The notes below the pieces were generated by a model, which saw nothing but the letters and a program-made list of their open reading frames with translations, searched no databases and was not told where the DNA came from. This document shows positions 45,102 to 54,323 of a DNA stretch of 64,000 nt, piece after piece (position 1 is the first letter of the stretch; every line of letters starts with the position of its first letter). The DNA is taken from assembly GCA_023443625.1 (NCBI GenBank), contig JAEZTQ010000033.1:7097-71096 (forward strand), written 5' to 3'. This DNA comes from Bacillota bacterium. GTDB taxonomy: Bacteria; Bacillota_A; Clostridia; Lachnospirales; Lachnospiraceae. The position numbers were made by a program, and so were the translations under genes.

Positions 45102-47087
45102 TTATGTATCTACCCCAGGAGCTGCTAAAGGAAGGGTAAAGAGTATTGTAGTTCCTTTTCCCATACAGCTATCCACCCGGATAGTCCCTCCATGGCCTTC
45201 CACCAGGTACTTACAGATGTACAGACCAAGGCCTGTACCTGTTTCGCTTTTTCCGTGACTGAAGCGGCTAAACAGACTACTGTGTTCTTCTGCTGTCATG
45301 CCGGTTCCTGTATCTGCTACTGCTACCTCCATCCACTCACCGGTAAGCTTTGCCGATATAGTAATGACACCGTTCTCCGTATGCCGAAGTGCATTGGCAA
45401 TGAGATTAATCAACACCTGGGTTATTCGGCTTGAATCTGCATACACCTGAGGCAGCTCCAGACTTACATCAAGATCCAGACGATTTCCATTTTTGTTCAA
45501 AATTGAAAAATGGGTTTCCACAGCCTGGTAAATAAGTTCATCCAAATAGCAGGGGGATTGTTCCAAAAGCATTCCCCCTTCTTCAATACGTGTTACGTCC
45601 AACACTTGTCCGACCATAATTGCCAAACGCTCAGCCTCGGAGGAGATAATCCGTGCCTTATCCCTGGCCATGGTATTTTCTGGCCCGCTAAGCTGAGCTC
45701 TAAGAAGCTGGGCATGACCTGAGACTACTGTCAATGGAGTTTTTAGCTCATGAGATACATTAGAAAGAAATTCTGTCTTTAAGCGGTTCAAACTCTCTAA
45801 GACGGCTTTCTCATTCTCAAGCTTCTGCTCTGTTGCCCGCACTTCATCCAAGACCCGATTATTCATTAAGAACAAGGATACTGTCTGAGCCAATACAAAT
45901 ACAACCATTGCCATCTCAGACAAGGGTCTGTTTGCCCACTGGCCAAAGAGGTCACTATACATGAGTATATCGTAAATAGCAGCGATATAAAATACGCCTA
46001 TTCCATATAAGGCTGCTGCCTGCTCCTTTGTTGGATCTTTGATATTCCAAAACAGACCAACAATTCCGGGAATAATACACAGAACTAGCAGAACCTGATA
46101 ATACCCTAGGGCAGAGGTATAAAAAAGAGAATCGCCAATAAAGACACACAACCCATAAAGCAGTGATATAATAATCGCCATATATCGCAGAAAACGCAAA
46201 AATCTGTTGACTGCATACTGTCCCAGATAGAGGGATAAGAAAATGGTTAGAAGAATTAAGCTGATATATTCCAGTTGGAAGGAACGGTTGCCGGGTATGG
46301 AAAAATATACCCAAGCCTGGCTCTGGAGACATTCTCGAAGAAACATAACAAGGCAGGTCAGGGAAAAATATAGGGTTGCCACCGTATGAGACAGAAGTGC
46401 ATATATACCAAACAATAATATGGCAGCACTAAATAGAACACCCATAATCAACAGTCCTTTGATCTGAAGGAAGCCAAGAGGCCCGTACACTTCTTTTGAC
46501 TCAGCCAATCTAAGTTCAGCAAGGGATGCCCCTCTTTTAGAATGATAGAATTGAGCGCTTTGTAAAATGATGTGAAGCTTTCCATCTTTGGCTGCTCCGT
46601 TACAGGTAATATAATTCTCCCAAACAACAGTATCCTCTTTTGTAGTGCCCAATCTTCCAGTCTCTCCTGCAAGCCTACCATTAATATAGACCTTCATAGC
46701 ATGACGACCAGAAAGCTTAAAGGTTAGTGTATAGACACTATCCTCCTCTGGAACCTGAACCACAAAATACTGGGAGAGATAATCCGCCCGAATCTTTTCA
46801 TATTCTTCAATGCCTTCTGGCAACACACTGCCCACATCCTCCGGCATAAGGTAGACATTTGGATAATAGGTACTGCCTGGTGAGAGAAGAAATATTTGCC
46901 TCCCCCTTCCTTCTGCTCCTGTGATGTCATAGATCCCTTTTTCTTCATGAATTATAATGCTATTTTCCTCTTCTTGGCTATTCCAGGACAACCTTACCAA
47001 AGCCGCAAGAGCAGCTATTGTGATGAAGATACCGGCTACAACTCTCAAAAGCAGATGATTTCCTTTTATCCTTGGTCCTGCGGTCAT
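45102..47087 (-). CDS. Sensor histidine kinase with 7TMR-DISM-type membrane domain
   Basis: About 661 residues from ATG 47087, which has AGGAG 11 nt upstream; a start at 47153 has no ribosome site. One N-terminal helix, an extracellular beta-sandwich (7TMR-DISM-like, about 50-200), seven or so membrane helices, then HisKA (SHELKTPLTVVSGH, phospho-His) and HATPase with N (NLIANALRH), G1 (DTGTGM) and G2 (GTGLGLYICK) boxes. It would sense a small external ligand, possibly a carbohydrate, and phosphorylate the regulator encoded convergently. This tail-to-tail order is unusual for a two-component pair. Confidence 0.9.
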   Translation of the reverse strand: MTAGPRIKGNHLLLRVVAGIFITIAALAALVRLSWNSQEEENSIIIHEEKGIYDITGAEGRGRQIFLLSPGSTYYPNVYLMPEDVGSVLPEGIEEYEKIRADYLSQYFVVQVPEEDSVYTLTFKLSGRHAMKVYINGRLAGETGRLGTTKEDTVVWENYITCNGAAKDGKLHIILQSAQFYHSKRGASLAELRLAESKEVYGPLGFLQIKGLLIMGVLFSAAILLFGIYALLSHTVATLYFSLTCLVMFLRECLQSQAWVYFSIPGNRSFQLEYISLILLTIFLSLYLGQYAVNRFLRFLRYMAIIISLLYGLCVFIGDSLFYTSALGYYQVLLVLCIIPGIVGLFWNIKDPTKEQAAALYGIGVFYIAAIYDILMYSDLFGQWANRPLSEMAMVVFVLAQTVSLFLMNNRVLDEVRATEQKLENEKAVLESLNRLKTEFLSNVSHELKTPLTVVSGHAQLLRAQLSGPENTMARDKARIISSEAERLAIMVGQVLDVTRIEEGGMLLEQSPCYLDELIYQAVETHFSILNKNGNRLDLDVSLELPQVYADSSRITQVLINLIANALRHTENGVITISAKLTGEWMEVAVADTGTGMTAEEHSSLFSRFSHGKSETGTGLGLYICKYLVEGHGGTIRVDSCMGKGTTILFTLPLAAPGVDT

Positions 47088-47165
47088 TTGCTTATTCACT
47101 CCTAACACAAAGTTTGTTTGTTTAATTTTACCATATGCAATTAATTCTGTCATTGTATAATTATG

Positions 47166-47244
47166 ATAGCCTGTCGCAATTGTGAGACAGGCTATTTACT
47201 TATACTTGACATAGAGCAACCCACTGCAATGACCTAGTGGGTTG
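47166..47244. terminator. Two tandem hairpins downstream of the ABC cassette
   Basis: The stems are ATAGCCTGTC/GACAGGCTAT (47166-47195) and CAACCCACT/AGTGGGTTG (47217-47244). They lie 50-130 bp beyond the propeller gene stop at 47294. A near copy of the second hairpin occurs at 57629-57656. Confidence 0.65.
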
Positions 47245-47293
47245 TTTGCTATTTATATATAGGTTGTTTAACCGGCAAAAACAATTTAATACA

Positions 47294-48505
47294 TCAGTTA
47301 CCGTATGTATTGGGATAAAACATAGATTGGACTGAATCAAAATTATTATTATAGTAATCGTCCCTTGGAATATATCCAAAGCATAATTCTTTCTTATCAT
47401 CATAATACGAAACATATACTTTATCCTCTATGATTACCTTTGGGCTTATTGTAGAGTTTCTTTTTCCAATCAATGTTATCTCCTTTTTAATCAAGTCATA
47501 ATATTTATAAATCGTTTCGTTACCATTCATTATCACATAGGCGAGCCGATCGCTGTCTGCCAGACAGTTAGTGATATTAGCTTCATTAACCAGTAATGTC
47601 TCTTCCCCTGTTTCCAGGTTGAATTCATATATTTGTGTTGTATCAAGGGCGCCCTTAATTAGATATGCATAATGTCCGCTAAAATCCCTTATTTGATAAT
47701 CCTGCCCCGAATAAATGCAGGTATCTTCTCCTGTATTTAAGTCATAGCACCATATGCTGATAAAAAGATGCTGATCGACATAATCCGAAGACTCAGGCAA
47801 AGATAGATCCAGCTTTTCGTAATCGATCTTTATATCCATATTTAAATAGCCATAGTATATCCTATCCTTGTCATAATGCTGCTTAAATACTTGAGCTCCA
47901 TAATCTTCTTTTTCCGGTACACGAATTACCTTGCCTGTCTCTAAGTCTATTACTGCCAGACCCGTTATGGGTTTCTCAAGTGTCAGGCCATTCAACTCCT
48001 CCGTCCCGTAATCAAAACTATTCTTATAAGCACATATTAGATAATTCCCTTCATAATCCCCATCAAAAACAAATTGAACATTATCAAGATGGGCCAGCAC
48101 ACTCCTATTTCCCCCATTGGTGTCTGCTTTATAAACCCTAGCCTGATTTACCCCGTCCCTGTATACAAAATAAAGCTTATTTTGGTATATGGTAGGTAGC
48201 CATGCATTCATGGGTACCACGGCATTGCAGGTCTGCTTGTCGATATCATCTTGTACTTTACTGTGCTGACAATTGGGTTTATCACAAAGCACAACACAAT
48301 TACCACTTTTGGCATCAGCAAATCTTAGTATATCATCAACACAAAAAAGCACTCCATTCTTCATATATCCAAAATAAGCCTCACACTTAACCTTTTCCTC
48401 TACTATTTTCTCCCTACCTCTCGTGAAAAACAGAAGATAAACTCCCACAGCCAGCAATACTATTCCCGCAAGAATGAAATATATGGGTTTTACATTTTTT
48501 TTCAT
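47294..48505 (-). CDS. Membrane-tethered propeller-like protein, copy A
   Basis: 403 residues. One N-terminal helix (PIYFILAGIVLLAVGVYLLFF) leaves a large outside domain with repeated YFVYRDG.../YKAD, YYG.LNMD, YDLNTGEDTCIY, YEFNLETGEETLL and YYDLIKKEITLIG segments, the spacing of a beta-propeller (DUF5050-like). Cys pairs (CVVLCDKPNCQH) may form disulfides. It ends the ABC operon and is about 90% identical to the copy at 54.3 kb. It probably binds a ligand or a partner of the transporter; the function is unknown. Confidence 0.8.
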   Translation of the reverse strand: MKKNVKPIYFILAGIVLLAVGVYLLFFTRGREKIVEEKVKCEAYFGYMKNGVLFCVDDILRFADAKSGNCVVLCDKPNCQHSKVQDDIDKQTCNAVVPMNAWLPTIYQNKLYFVYRDGVNQARVYKADTNGGNRSVLAHLDNVQFVFDGDYEGNYLICAYKNSFDYGTEELNGLTLEKPITGLAVIDLETGKVIRVPEKEDYGAQVFKQHYDKDRIYYGYLNMDIKIDYEKLDLSLPESSDYVDQHLFISIWCYDLNTGEDTCIYSGQDYQIRDFSGHYAYLIKGALDTTQIYEFNLETGEETLLVNEANITNCLADSDRLAYVIMNGNETIYKYYDLIKKEITLIGKRNSTISPKVIIEDKVYVSYYDDKKELCFGYIPRDDYYNNNFDSVQSMFYPNTYGN

Positions 48506-48520
48506 AAGCTCCTCCTCATA

Positions 48521-48692
48521 AATATTGAAATAAGATAATTGCGAAACATTAAAGTTAGCCTAATTTTTCATACAACAGATACAAATTCCTTCACTTCGCG
48601 GCTGATTCCGCGCAAGCTACGTTCAGGAACATGTACCTGTTGTATGAAAATTGATACAGTTTATGAGTTTCGAAATTATCTAAAATATTGAA
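48521..48692. mobile_element. MITE-like palindromic element
   Basis: Nested inverted repeats: outer GATAATTGCGAAAC (48534-48547) with GTTTCGAAATTATC (48667-48680; 13 of 14) and inner TTTTCATACAACAG (48565-48578) with CTGTTGTATGAAAA (48637-48650; perfect). The whole is bracketed by a 9-bp direct repeat AATATTGAA (48521-48529, 48684-48692), like a target duplication. It has no coding capacity. The duplicated cassette lacks it. It lies between the permease and propeller genes. Confidence 0.7.
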
Positions 48693-48764
48693 TATGATAA
48701 ATAACTTCTCCAGGCTTTTACCGATTTATTTGACCGGCTGACAGCCCCGAAGGATGCTCTGCCT

Positions 48765-51050
48765 CTAGGAGAATATATTTCCTATCAACAATGGATTCAG
48801 CAGAACATATTGAGACCCCGGCACCCCTATAAGAGCAAGGAGAAGGGGTAATACAAATATGCCGGTGCATGCCAACAATGCTGATATAAAGCTTTTCAAC
48901 TTTGCAGAAATATAAAATATAGCAAGAATAGCAAGCAACAATCCTATATATCTCATGACTGAGACCATAGTCAGATACCCCTGTATTGTGATAAATTCCG
49001 GAATTACTGAAAGATGCTCCATACTTTTTGCCGGTGCATGGATACACCTTATTCCGTAGGCATGAAACACATTATAAAATACAGGCAAATATGTTCCGGC
49101 GTATACCAGCGTTGTGACAAAGGCGGAAATAGTGAGCTTAAGGGCAAAGGTTCTGCCTCTCCCCTTATAACTGGTCTTCATTAATACACTTACACCGGAT
49201 TGATATTCTATGGAGTAAACATAAGTCAGGCATGCCACCAGCATAACCATGGCAACCAGCCCAAGGAGGATATCCTGATTTCCCGCATTTTCATCTCCCG
49301 TTAAAAGCTTATAACCGGTATCATATAGGAATTGTCCATTCTTTAGCCCTTTAAGATATTCTGCGTGTGCTTTTACCTCCTCAAAGGCATTACGGGGAGC
49401 AAGAAGCTCCTGATAATCTGCAATCAGATAATAATTATTACCGCCCTGTGCCAGCTTTGAATGATACTCCTCTAAAAGATCATCAAACCTTTTATCCTCC
49501 GTCTTTATAAAGTTTAACTTTTCCTCATTGATACTTCCCTCAAGTCTTAGCATATACAGCTTATAATAAGCTCCGTCAATGTCCTTGAAATTTTCCGTAA
49601 TGGGCTTATAGGTAATAAAAACCATAGCGAAGAAAATGATAAGCAGAAGCAGTACCTTCCCTGCAATTAATATCTTATAGCATTCATGAAGGAAGAGACT
49701 AACCGTATATCTGAAATGACATACCTTCTGCAAGAGCAGTTGCCTGAACCGGTCCCTTATAAGAGATTTTCCTCTGGTCCATATACTATACTGACAGCAG
49801 TAGGAATAGACTGACAGGCTGGAGAAAAGTATAGCAGATACAATAACAAAAAGGCCGCACAGGGGAAGGTAATTGACTGGTAAGTTGAATATATTGATAT
49901 TTATGTACTTCCCAAATATTTGCCAGGTCTGAAGAAAGGCGAACAAATTTATATATTTAAAAAAGGACAAATTACTGCTGTAAGGAATAATTCCATATAA
50001 GACACCGCTGATTGCGGCAATTACTATTATTACAACATATAGTTGTATGGTATCCCTGATATATACCGCCATAAAAAATATAATGGATGCAATCAAAATA
50101 TAAACCAGCACCTTTGATAAGAGAAAGTACATCAGGTATTGATTTACTGTGATAGACAAATTGCTTCCCATATATCCGACAACAGACTGTATCGCCCTGT
50201 TCATGTCACCGAAGCCATAGGTAGTAAGAGCAATCATATAATTCATGCCATAAAATAATGCAACTATAAGAATACAGCCCATATAGGCAGTCAAAAGCTT
50301 TGTGATAATCAGTCTGCCCCTTCCCTTATAGGTGGAACGTAATAATATAAATTGGGCTTGCTCCTTCTCTCTGGTAATCAGTGAGATTACAATAATCAGT
50401 ATAAACAGTACAGCCAGTAAATCAGTACCAAGAAACTCTCCGAACATCTTTATCCCATAGGAGGGTCCCGGATCTAGTTCACGATTCTGAAGATGGGTGA
50501 AATCCTTTGCTGTCTTAATAATGTTCTTATAACTGAAAGCGGCAGGGTCGGAGAATATAGATACTTCCTGCAGTTTCAGGGCAGTATCCTGTATACTCAT
50601 AAGGTATTCAGGGTAGTTGATACAATTCTCAACCTCTGTAATAATATCACTGTATAGATTTAGTTCCTTCCAAAGGCTGTCGGTATAGACCAGGTAATCT
50701 CCCTTATTATATTCCTCTATCCATTGTGAGGTATCTATTCCATTATCTTCTGCTTCCGTCTGACCGGCCTGTACAGCCATTTCATTCTCTTGTCTTAAGC
50801 TCAGGGAATAGAAATACTGGAGCTTGCGGCATTGCTCCTGAAGCCTTCCCAGTGCTTCTTCCTTCGTAGTCTTATCCACATCCCCATAAATATGCTTATA
50901 TGCCTCAGCGGAATAATATCTTCCCTGATATACGGCATTTCCTTCATTGATATATTGCAGCACACCGTTCAGAAGAAGAAGTCCAAGGCCCAGCAGCAGC
51001 ATAGATTTTTTGCAGAATACTTTTATAAATTCATTCCATAGAAGCTTCAT
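48765..51050 (-). CDS. ABC-2-type permease with two-fold internal repeat
   Basis: 761 residues. Each half has a helix, an external domain of 130-170 residues, then a membrane block that starts near a shared motif: STYKGRGRLIITKL (about residue 237) and TSYKGRGRTFALKL (about 633). The protein is therefore a fused dimer of two ABC-2 half-permeases. ABC-2 permeases usually export lipids, polysaccharides, peptides or drugs, or act in signalling. Its ATG overlaps the ATPase stop by 4 bp. Confidence 0.85.
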   Translation of the reverse strand: MKLLWNEFIKVFCKKSMLLLGLGLLLLNGVLQYINEGNAVYQGRYYSAEAYKHIYGDVDKTTKEEALGRLQEQCRKLQYFYSLSLRQENEMAVQAGQTEAEDNGIDTSQWIEEYNKGDYLVYTDSLWKELNLYSDIITEVENCINYPEYLMSIQDTALKLQEVSIFSDPAAFSYKNIIKTAKDFTHLQNRELDPGPSYGIKMFGEFLGTDLLAVLFILIIVISLITREKEQAQFILLRSTYKGRGRLIITKLLTAYMGCILIVALFYGMNYMIALTTYGFGDMNRAIQSVVGYMGSNLSITVNQYLMYFLLSKVLVYILIASIIFFMAVYIRDTIQLYVVIIVIAAISGVLYGIIPYSSNLSFFKYINLFAFLQTWQIFGKYININIFNLPVNYLPLCGLFVIVSAILFSSLSVYSYCCQYSIWTRGKSLIRDRFRQLLLQKVCHFRYTVSLFLHECYKILIAGKVLLLLIIFFAMVFITYKPITENFKDIDGAYYKLYMLRLEGSINEEKLNFIKTEDKRFDDLLEEYHSKLAQGGNNYYLIADYQELLAPRNAFEEVKAHAEYLKGLKNGQFLYDTGYKLLTGDENAGNQDILLGLVAMVMLVACLTYVYSIEYQSGVSVLMKTSYKGRGRTFALKLTISAFVTTLVYAGTYLPVFYNVFHAYGIRCIHAPAKSMEHLSVIPEFITIQGYLTMVSVMRYIGLLLAILAIFYISAKLKSFISALLACTGIFVLPLLLALIGVPGSQYVLLNPLLIGNIFS

Positions 51051-51925
51051 ATTGCTACAACCTCATCAAAGTAATGTAAATATAAATCCTCCAAGGTAGG
51101 CTTCACCTTTTGACAGGAAAAATCCCCCGGACTTTTATCCGAGGTGATTCTAACATAGATATTGTCCTCATCCCTTGAAATGTTACCGATTTTATAAGTT
51201 TTTCCTATATTGGCCAATTCCTCCCTGGTTGTTTTTATCTCGAACACCTTTTCCGAAATCTGGTCACATAGATGGTAAGGTGAACCTGCCGCCACAATCT
51301 GCCCCTTCTTAATCAACAGCACCTCTTTTGCAATAAATTCAATATCCGAAACTACATGGGTAGCAATAATAACAATCTTCTGGAAAGCAATCTCAGAAAC
51401 TATATTACGAATCCGAATCCGCTCCTTTGGATCAAGACCGGCAGTTGGTTCATCCAGAATAATGACCTTCGGATCACCTAGCATAGCCTGGGCAATTAAA
51501 ACTCTTTGTTTCATTCCTCCCGAGAAGGAACCCAGACGTTTATTCCGGACATCAGCTAAATTAACCAGCTTCAGCAGCCTATCAATCTGCTCTCTGGCCT
51601 CTCTGCGCCCAAGCCCCTTCAACGCCGCCATATAGAACATAAATCGTATAAGGGTATAATTACCATATAGGCTCTGCTGCTGTGGCATAAATCCAAGTAT
51701 CCGCCGGAATTCCTTCCCCAGACTTTTAATATTGATCCCGTCAAACAGCACCTCACCACTGCTTTCTTTGATATTATCCGTGATGATATTCATCAGTGTT
51801 GATTTTCCTGCTCCGTTTGGACCCAAAAGCCCATATACACCCTCGGTAAATTCATAGGAAAAATCCTTTAAGGCATGATTCTCCCCATACATTTTATTCA
51901 ATTGCTTTAAAGTTAATCTCATCAT
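51047..51925 (-). CDS. ABC transporter ATP-binding protein
   Basis: 292 residues with Walker A GPNGAGKST (near 35-43), signature FSGGMKQR, Walker B VIILDEPTAGLDP and the switch His (IATHVV). The C-terminal extension (about 210-292) is typical of ABC-2 export systems (CcmA/NodI/BcrA type). Its ATG overlaps the preceding stop codon by one base (TGATG) with GGGG just ahead, so it is translationally coupled to the solute-binding-like gene. Confidence 0.95.
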   Translation of the reverse strand: MMRLTLKQLNKMYGENHALKDFSYEFTEGVYGLLGPNGAGKSTLMNIITDNIKESSGEVLFDGINIKSLGKEFRRILGFMPQQQSLYGNYTLIRFMFYMAALKGLGRREAREQIDRLLKLVNLADVRNKRLGSFSGGMKQRVLIAQAMLGDPKVIILDEPTAGLDPKERIRIRNIVSEIAFQKIVIIATHVVSDIEFIAKEVLLIKKGQIVAAGSPYHLCDQISEKVFEIKTTREELANIGKTYKIGNISRDEDNIYVRITSDKSPGDFSCQKVKPTLEDLYLHYFDEVVAI

Positions 51926-53469
51926 CAATCCCCTGATTCCCTATATTGCTCCCACTGCTTATTTACAGCATCAATCAGCGGATCAATGCCGGCCTTGTCT
52001 AAGAGCTCATTAACCCTGTCATATTCTGCGTCCATATCATCACTTTTCCATAGATCCACATTATCGAGAACAATTTGATGAATTTTATTTCTCCTTTCGG
52101 TAAACTTCGGATCATAAAAATTAAAGCTGATATAGGGTGAAGCCTTAACCTGGTCCTTAAAATATTCCTTTTTATCCCTTAGCCTGTCTGTCTGGAAGCT
52201 TTCTGATGCGCTGGGATAGGTCATCTCAGAGATGCCGAGTGCAAATTGATTATAGTCCCCCTTCGTTTCCCCTCCACCTATGGCATAGGCCTTACCGTCC
52301 TTTAACTCGTAATCGGTCTCCTGAACGCCGTAAACCAGCAAATTCGCCAAGGTCTCATCCGTATAGGCAAGTGTCAGCAGTGTGAAGGCCTCCTTCTGAT
52401 ATTTTGAATTCTTTAATATACCAGTGCTTCCCATTACACGGGATTTGGCATAGGGTGTTGTTTTATACAGCAGAAGCTCCGCACCGATATCATCCATGGA
52501 GGCTTCCAGGTTTAAATCAAGCTTGATATAGACGAAAAAATTCCCTTCCTTAAGCATCTTTGACACAGCCCCGCTGGTCTTGGGATAATTAGAGCTCTTC
52601 AAACTGAGATTATAGTTAATATAACCCTTCTTATCATAAGCATGGAGTGTATTCAAAAAGCTGTAGAAGGGTCCTTCCTTATATGGATTTACAGCGCCTT
52701 CTCCATCATAAGGCAGTACCAAGCCATACCGGTAATCAAAGGGCAGCAAATACTCTTCATCGAGATCATTATTCGTATATATCATATGGGAAAATCCATC
52801 TTTTTTCGGTATCTTTTCCATATATTGTCCAAGCTCTGCCATGTCTCCGTGAAAATCCTTAAGCTCCTCTTCGCTGATATAGCTCTTGTTAAAGGCATAG
52901 ACTCCTCCCACCGTCTTCTGCCAACCATTGGGAACGGAATAGGTTATGCCATCCACCTTCACAGAAGCCCATAACTTTTCATCGTAGAGGTTAACCAGCT
53001 TCTTTCCTTCCTCTGTAGCCAATAGCTCATCCAAGGGCAGGAAGCAGCCCGATTTCACAAGCTCCAAAGCCTTTTCCTTATCCTCGAGAGTAGAGAAGCC
53101 CACGGAACAGATATCCAGCGCTCCATTCCTGTTCTCATACTCTGCCAGCTCATTATAAAAATTCATACTGCTTAAAGGCACAAATTCAACACAAAAGTCA
53201 TAGCCTCTGGCATACAGCTCCTGGTTAAAGGCATTCAACGCCCCCTCGCTGACCTGTAAGGAGGAGTTCACTCCCCAGGTTATCACATGATCCGATATTT
53301 TTCCTATAGCGTCGTCGCCAGTTACGCCAATACTGTCTGCTTCCTTTATATTTGAATTATTATTCCCAGTGTTTCCCTTATTGTAATGCTCTATCCAGAC
53401 AAATATAATCGCAAGGATTAACACAAGACCGACAGCCAGCAGCGGAAAAATACGCAATTTACTTTTCAT
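51925..53469 (-). CDS. Membrane-tethered solute-binding-like protein, copy A
   Basis: 514 residues. The N-terminal hydrophobic helix (LLAVGLVLILAIIFVW) has no lipobox Cys, so it is probably an uncleaved anchor rather than a lipoprotein signal. The rest resembles family 1 extracellular solute-binding proteins (VITWGVNSSLQVSEGALNAFNQELYARGYDF; YSVPNGWQKTVGGVYAFNK). AAGGAGGGAG precedes ATG 53469. Such proteins normally serve MalFG-type importers; here the only transporter genes are ABC-2. It is about 90% identical to the copy at 55.5 kb. Confidence 0.85.
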   Translation of the reverse strand: MKSKLRIFPLLAVGLVLILAIIFVWIEHYNKGNTGNNNSNIKEADSIGVTGDDAIGKISDHVITWGVNSSLQVSEGALNAFNQELYARGYDFCVEFVPLSSMNFYNELAEYENRNGALDICSVGFSTLEDKEKALELVKSGCFLPLDELLATEEGKKLVNLYDEKLWASVKVDGITYSVPNGWQKTVGGVYAFNKSYISEEELKDFHGDMAELGQYMEKIPKKDGFSHMIYTNNDLDEEYLLPFDYRYGLVLPYDGEGAVNPYKEGPFYSFLNTLHAYDKKGYINYNLSLKSSNYPKTSGAVSKMLKEGNFFVYIKLDLNLEASMDDIGAELLLYKTTPYAKSRVMGSTGILKNSKYQKEAFTLLTLAYTDETLANLLVYGVQETDYELKDGKAYAIGGGETKGDYNQFALGISEMTYPSASESFQTDRLRDKKEYFKDQVKASPYISFNFYDPKFTERRNKIHQIVLDNVDLWKSDDMDAEYDRVNELLDKAGIDPLIDAVNKQWEQYRESGD

Positions 53470-53538
53470 AAAGCTCTCCCTCCTTATGGATATATCTAAT
53501 GTTTCAAGTCCACTCTATTCCTCGATTTTGTCGAAATA

Positions 53539-53580
53539 ATTGGTATGATATATAGAAGGTATTTTCAATCTCATACCAAT
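53539..53580 (-). promoter_or_regulatory. Inverted repeat between small secreted protein and cassette operon
   Basis: The 10-bp arms ATTGGTATGA and TCATACCAAT are separated by 22 bp, 29 bp after the small-protein stop. It could be a partial terminator that lowers expression of the downstream genes. The same hairpin, with one arm mismatch, lies at 57173-57214 before copy B. Confidence 0.5.
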
Positions 53581-53608
53581 CTTTTACCTAACACCTTAAA
53601 TAATTATA

Positions 53609-53986
53609 TTAATTATATGTATAGCCTGACCAATACTGTCCCTGATAGCTGACAGAATGAGATGCACTAATGCTCTCACTGACACATTCGGATGGTGCTG
53701 AAAATGATACCGTTGCAACATTTACACCACTCGAACTATTACTATAAGAACCCTTATGATTTCCAGTTATATAATGCTTATAGTTATATGTTGCGCTAAC
53801 TGCTGTAGATCCTAAATTTCCATAAGTTGTAGTTGCATATCCGCCATATGTACTAATACTGCTGGAAGCATTAATATCAACACCAGCCATAGTAACATTT
53901 ACAGAATTGGCATAAACTACTTGAATAGAACCTATCAACAGCATACTCACAATGGCAATTGCTCCAATTTTTTTTCTTACTTTCAT
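53609..53986 (-). CDS. Small secreted Ser/Tyr-rich protein, bacteriocin-like in layout
   Basis: 125 residues. The start at 53986 is set by GGAGGG 7 nt upstream. A signal peptide (KKIGAIAIVSMLLIGSIQVVYA) is followed by about 100 residues very rich in Ser, Thr, Tyr, Gly and Asn, with one Cys and an aromatic tail (YQGQYWSGYTYN). The size and the neighbouring ABC exporter genes recall lactococcin-972-type bacteriocin loci, but I see no definite family match. It is the first gene of the cassette and is followed by an attenuator-like hairpin. Confidence 0.75.
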   Translation of the reverse strand: MKVRKKIGAIAIVSMLLIGSIQVVYANSVNVTMAGVDINASSSISTYGGYATTTYGNLGSTAVSATYNYKHYITGNHKGSYSNSSSGVNVATVSFSAPSECVSESISASHSVSYQGQYWSGYTYN

Positions 53987-54302
53987 AAACATGCCCTCCA
54001 TTTTAATTTATTAGTTAACTTCAAGAAGTACAATAAATATTGCCTAAGACATTACATTTAAAGTGATATATGATTGAAATTCTTACTATTTTACGTTCTA
54101 TATAATATATCATTTTGTACATAAATATTTATTGTATTCCATAATATTACATTATTATTCTTTTTTTGTAAATACATTTTGTAAAAATATGTTTTTATTT
54201 CTGCTTTCTCAATTAGAAAAGTAAATTCTTCCCCTATCTACTTTGAAGGTAGAAGTACCTCTTCAACATATTGATTCGGCTATGGTCATAATCTATGGCA
54301 GT
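53987..54302. other. AT-rich spacer before the small secreted protein
   Basis: This should carry the promoter of cassette A on the minus strand. I could not place convincing boxes. A short inverted repeat (CTACTTTGAAGGTAG) lies near 54240. No ORF is supported. Confidence 0.4.
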
Positions 54303-54323
54303 GCGGCAAAACAATTTAATACA

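Noticed and set aside
47273..53469. Carbohydrate import operon
   Set aside because: Although a solute-binding-like protein is present, there are no MalF/MalG-type permeases; the permease and ATPase are of ABC-2 export type.
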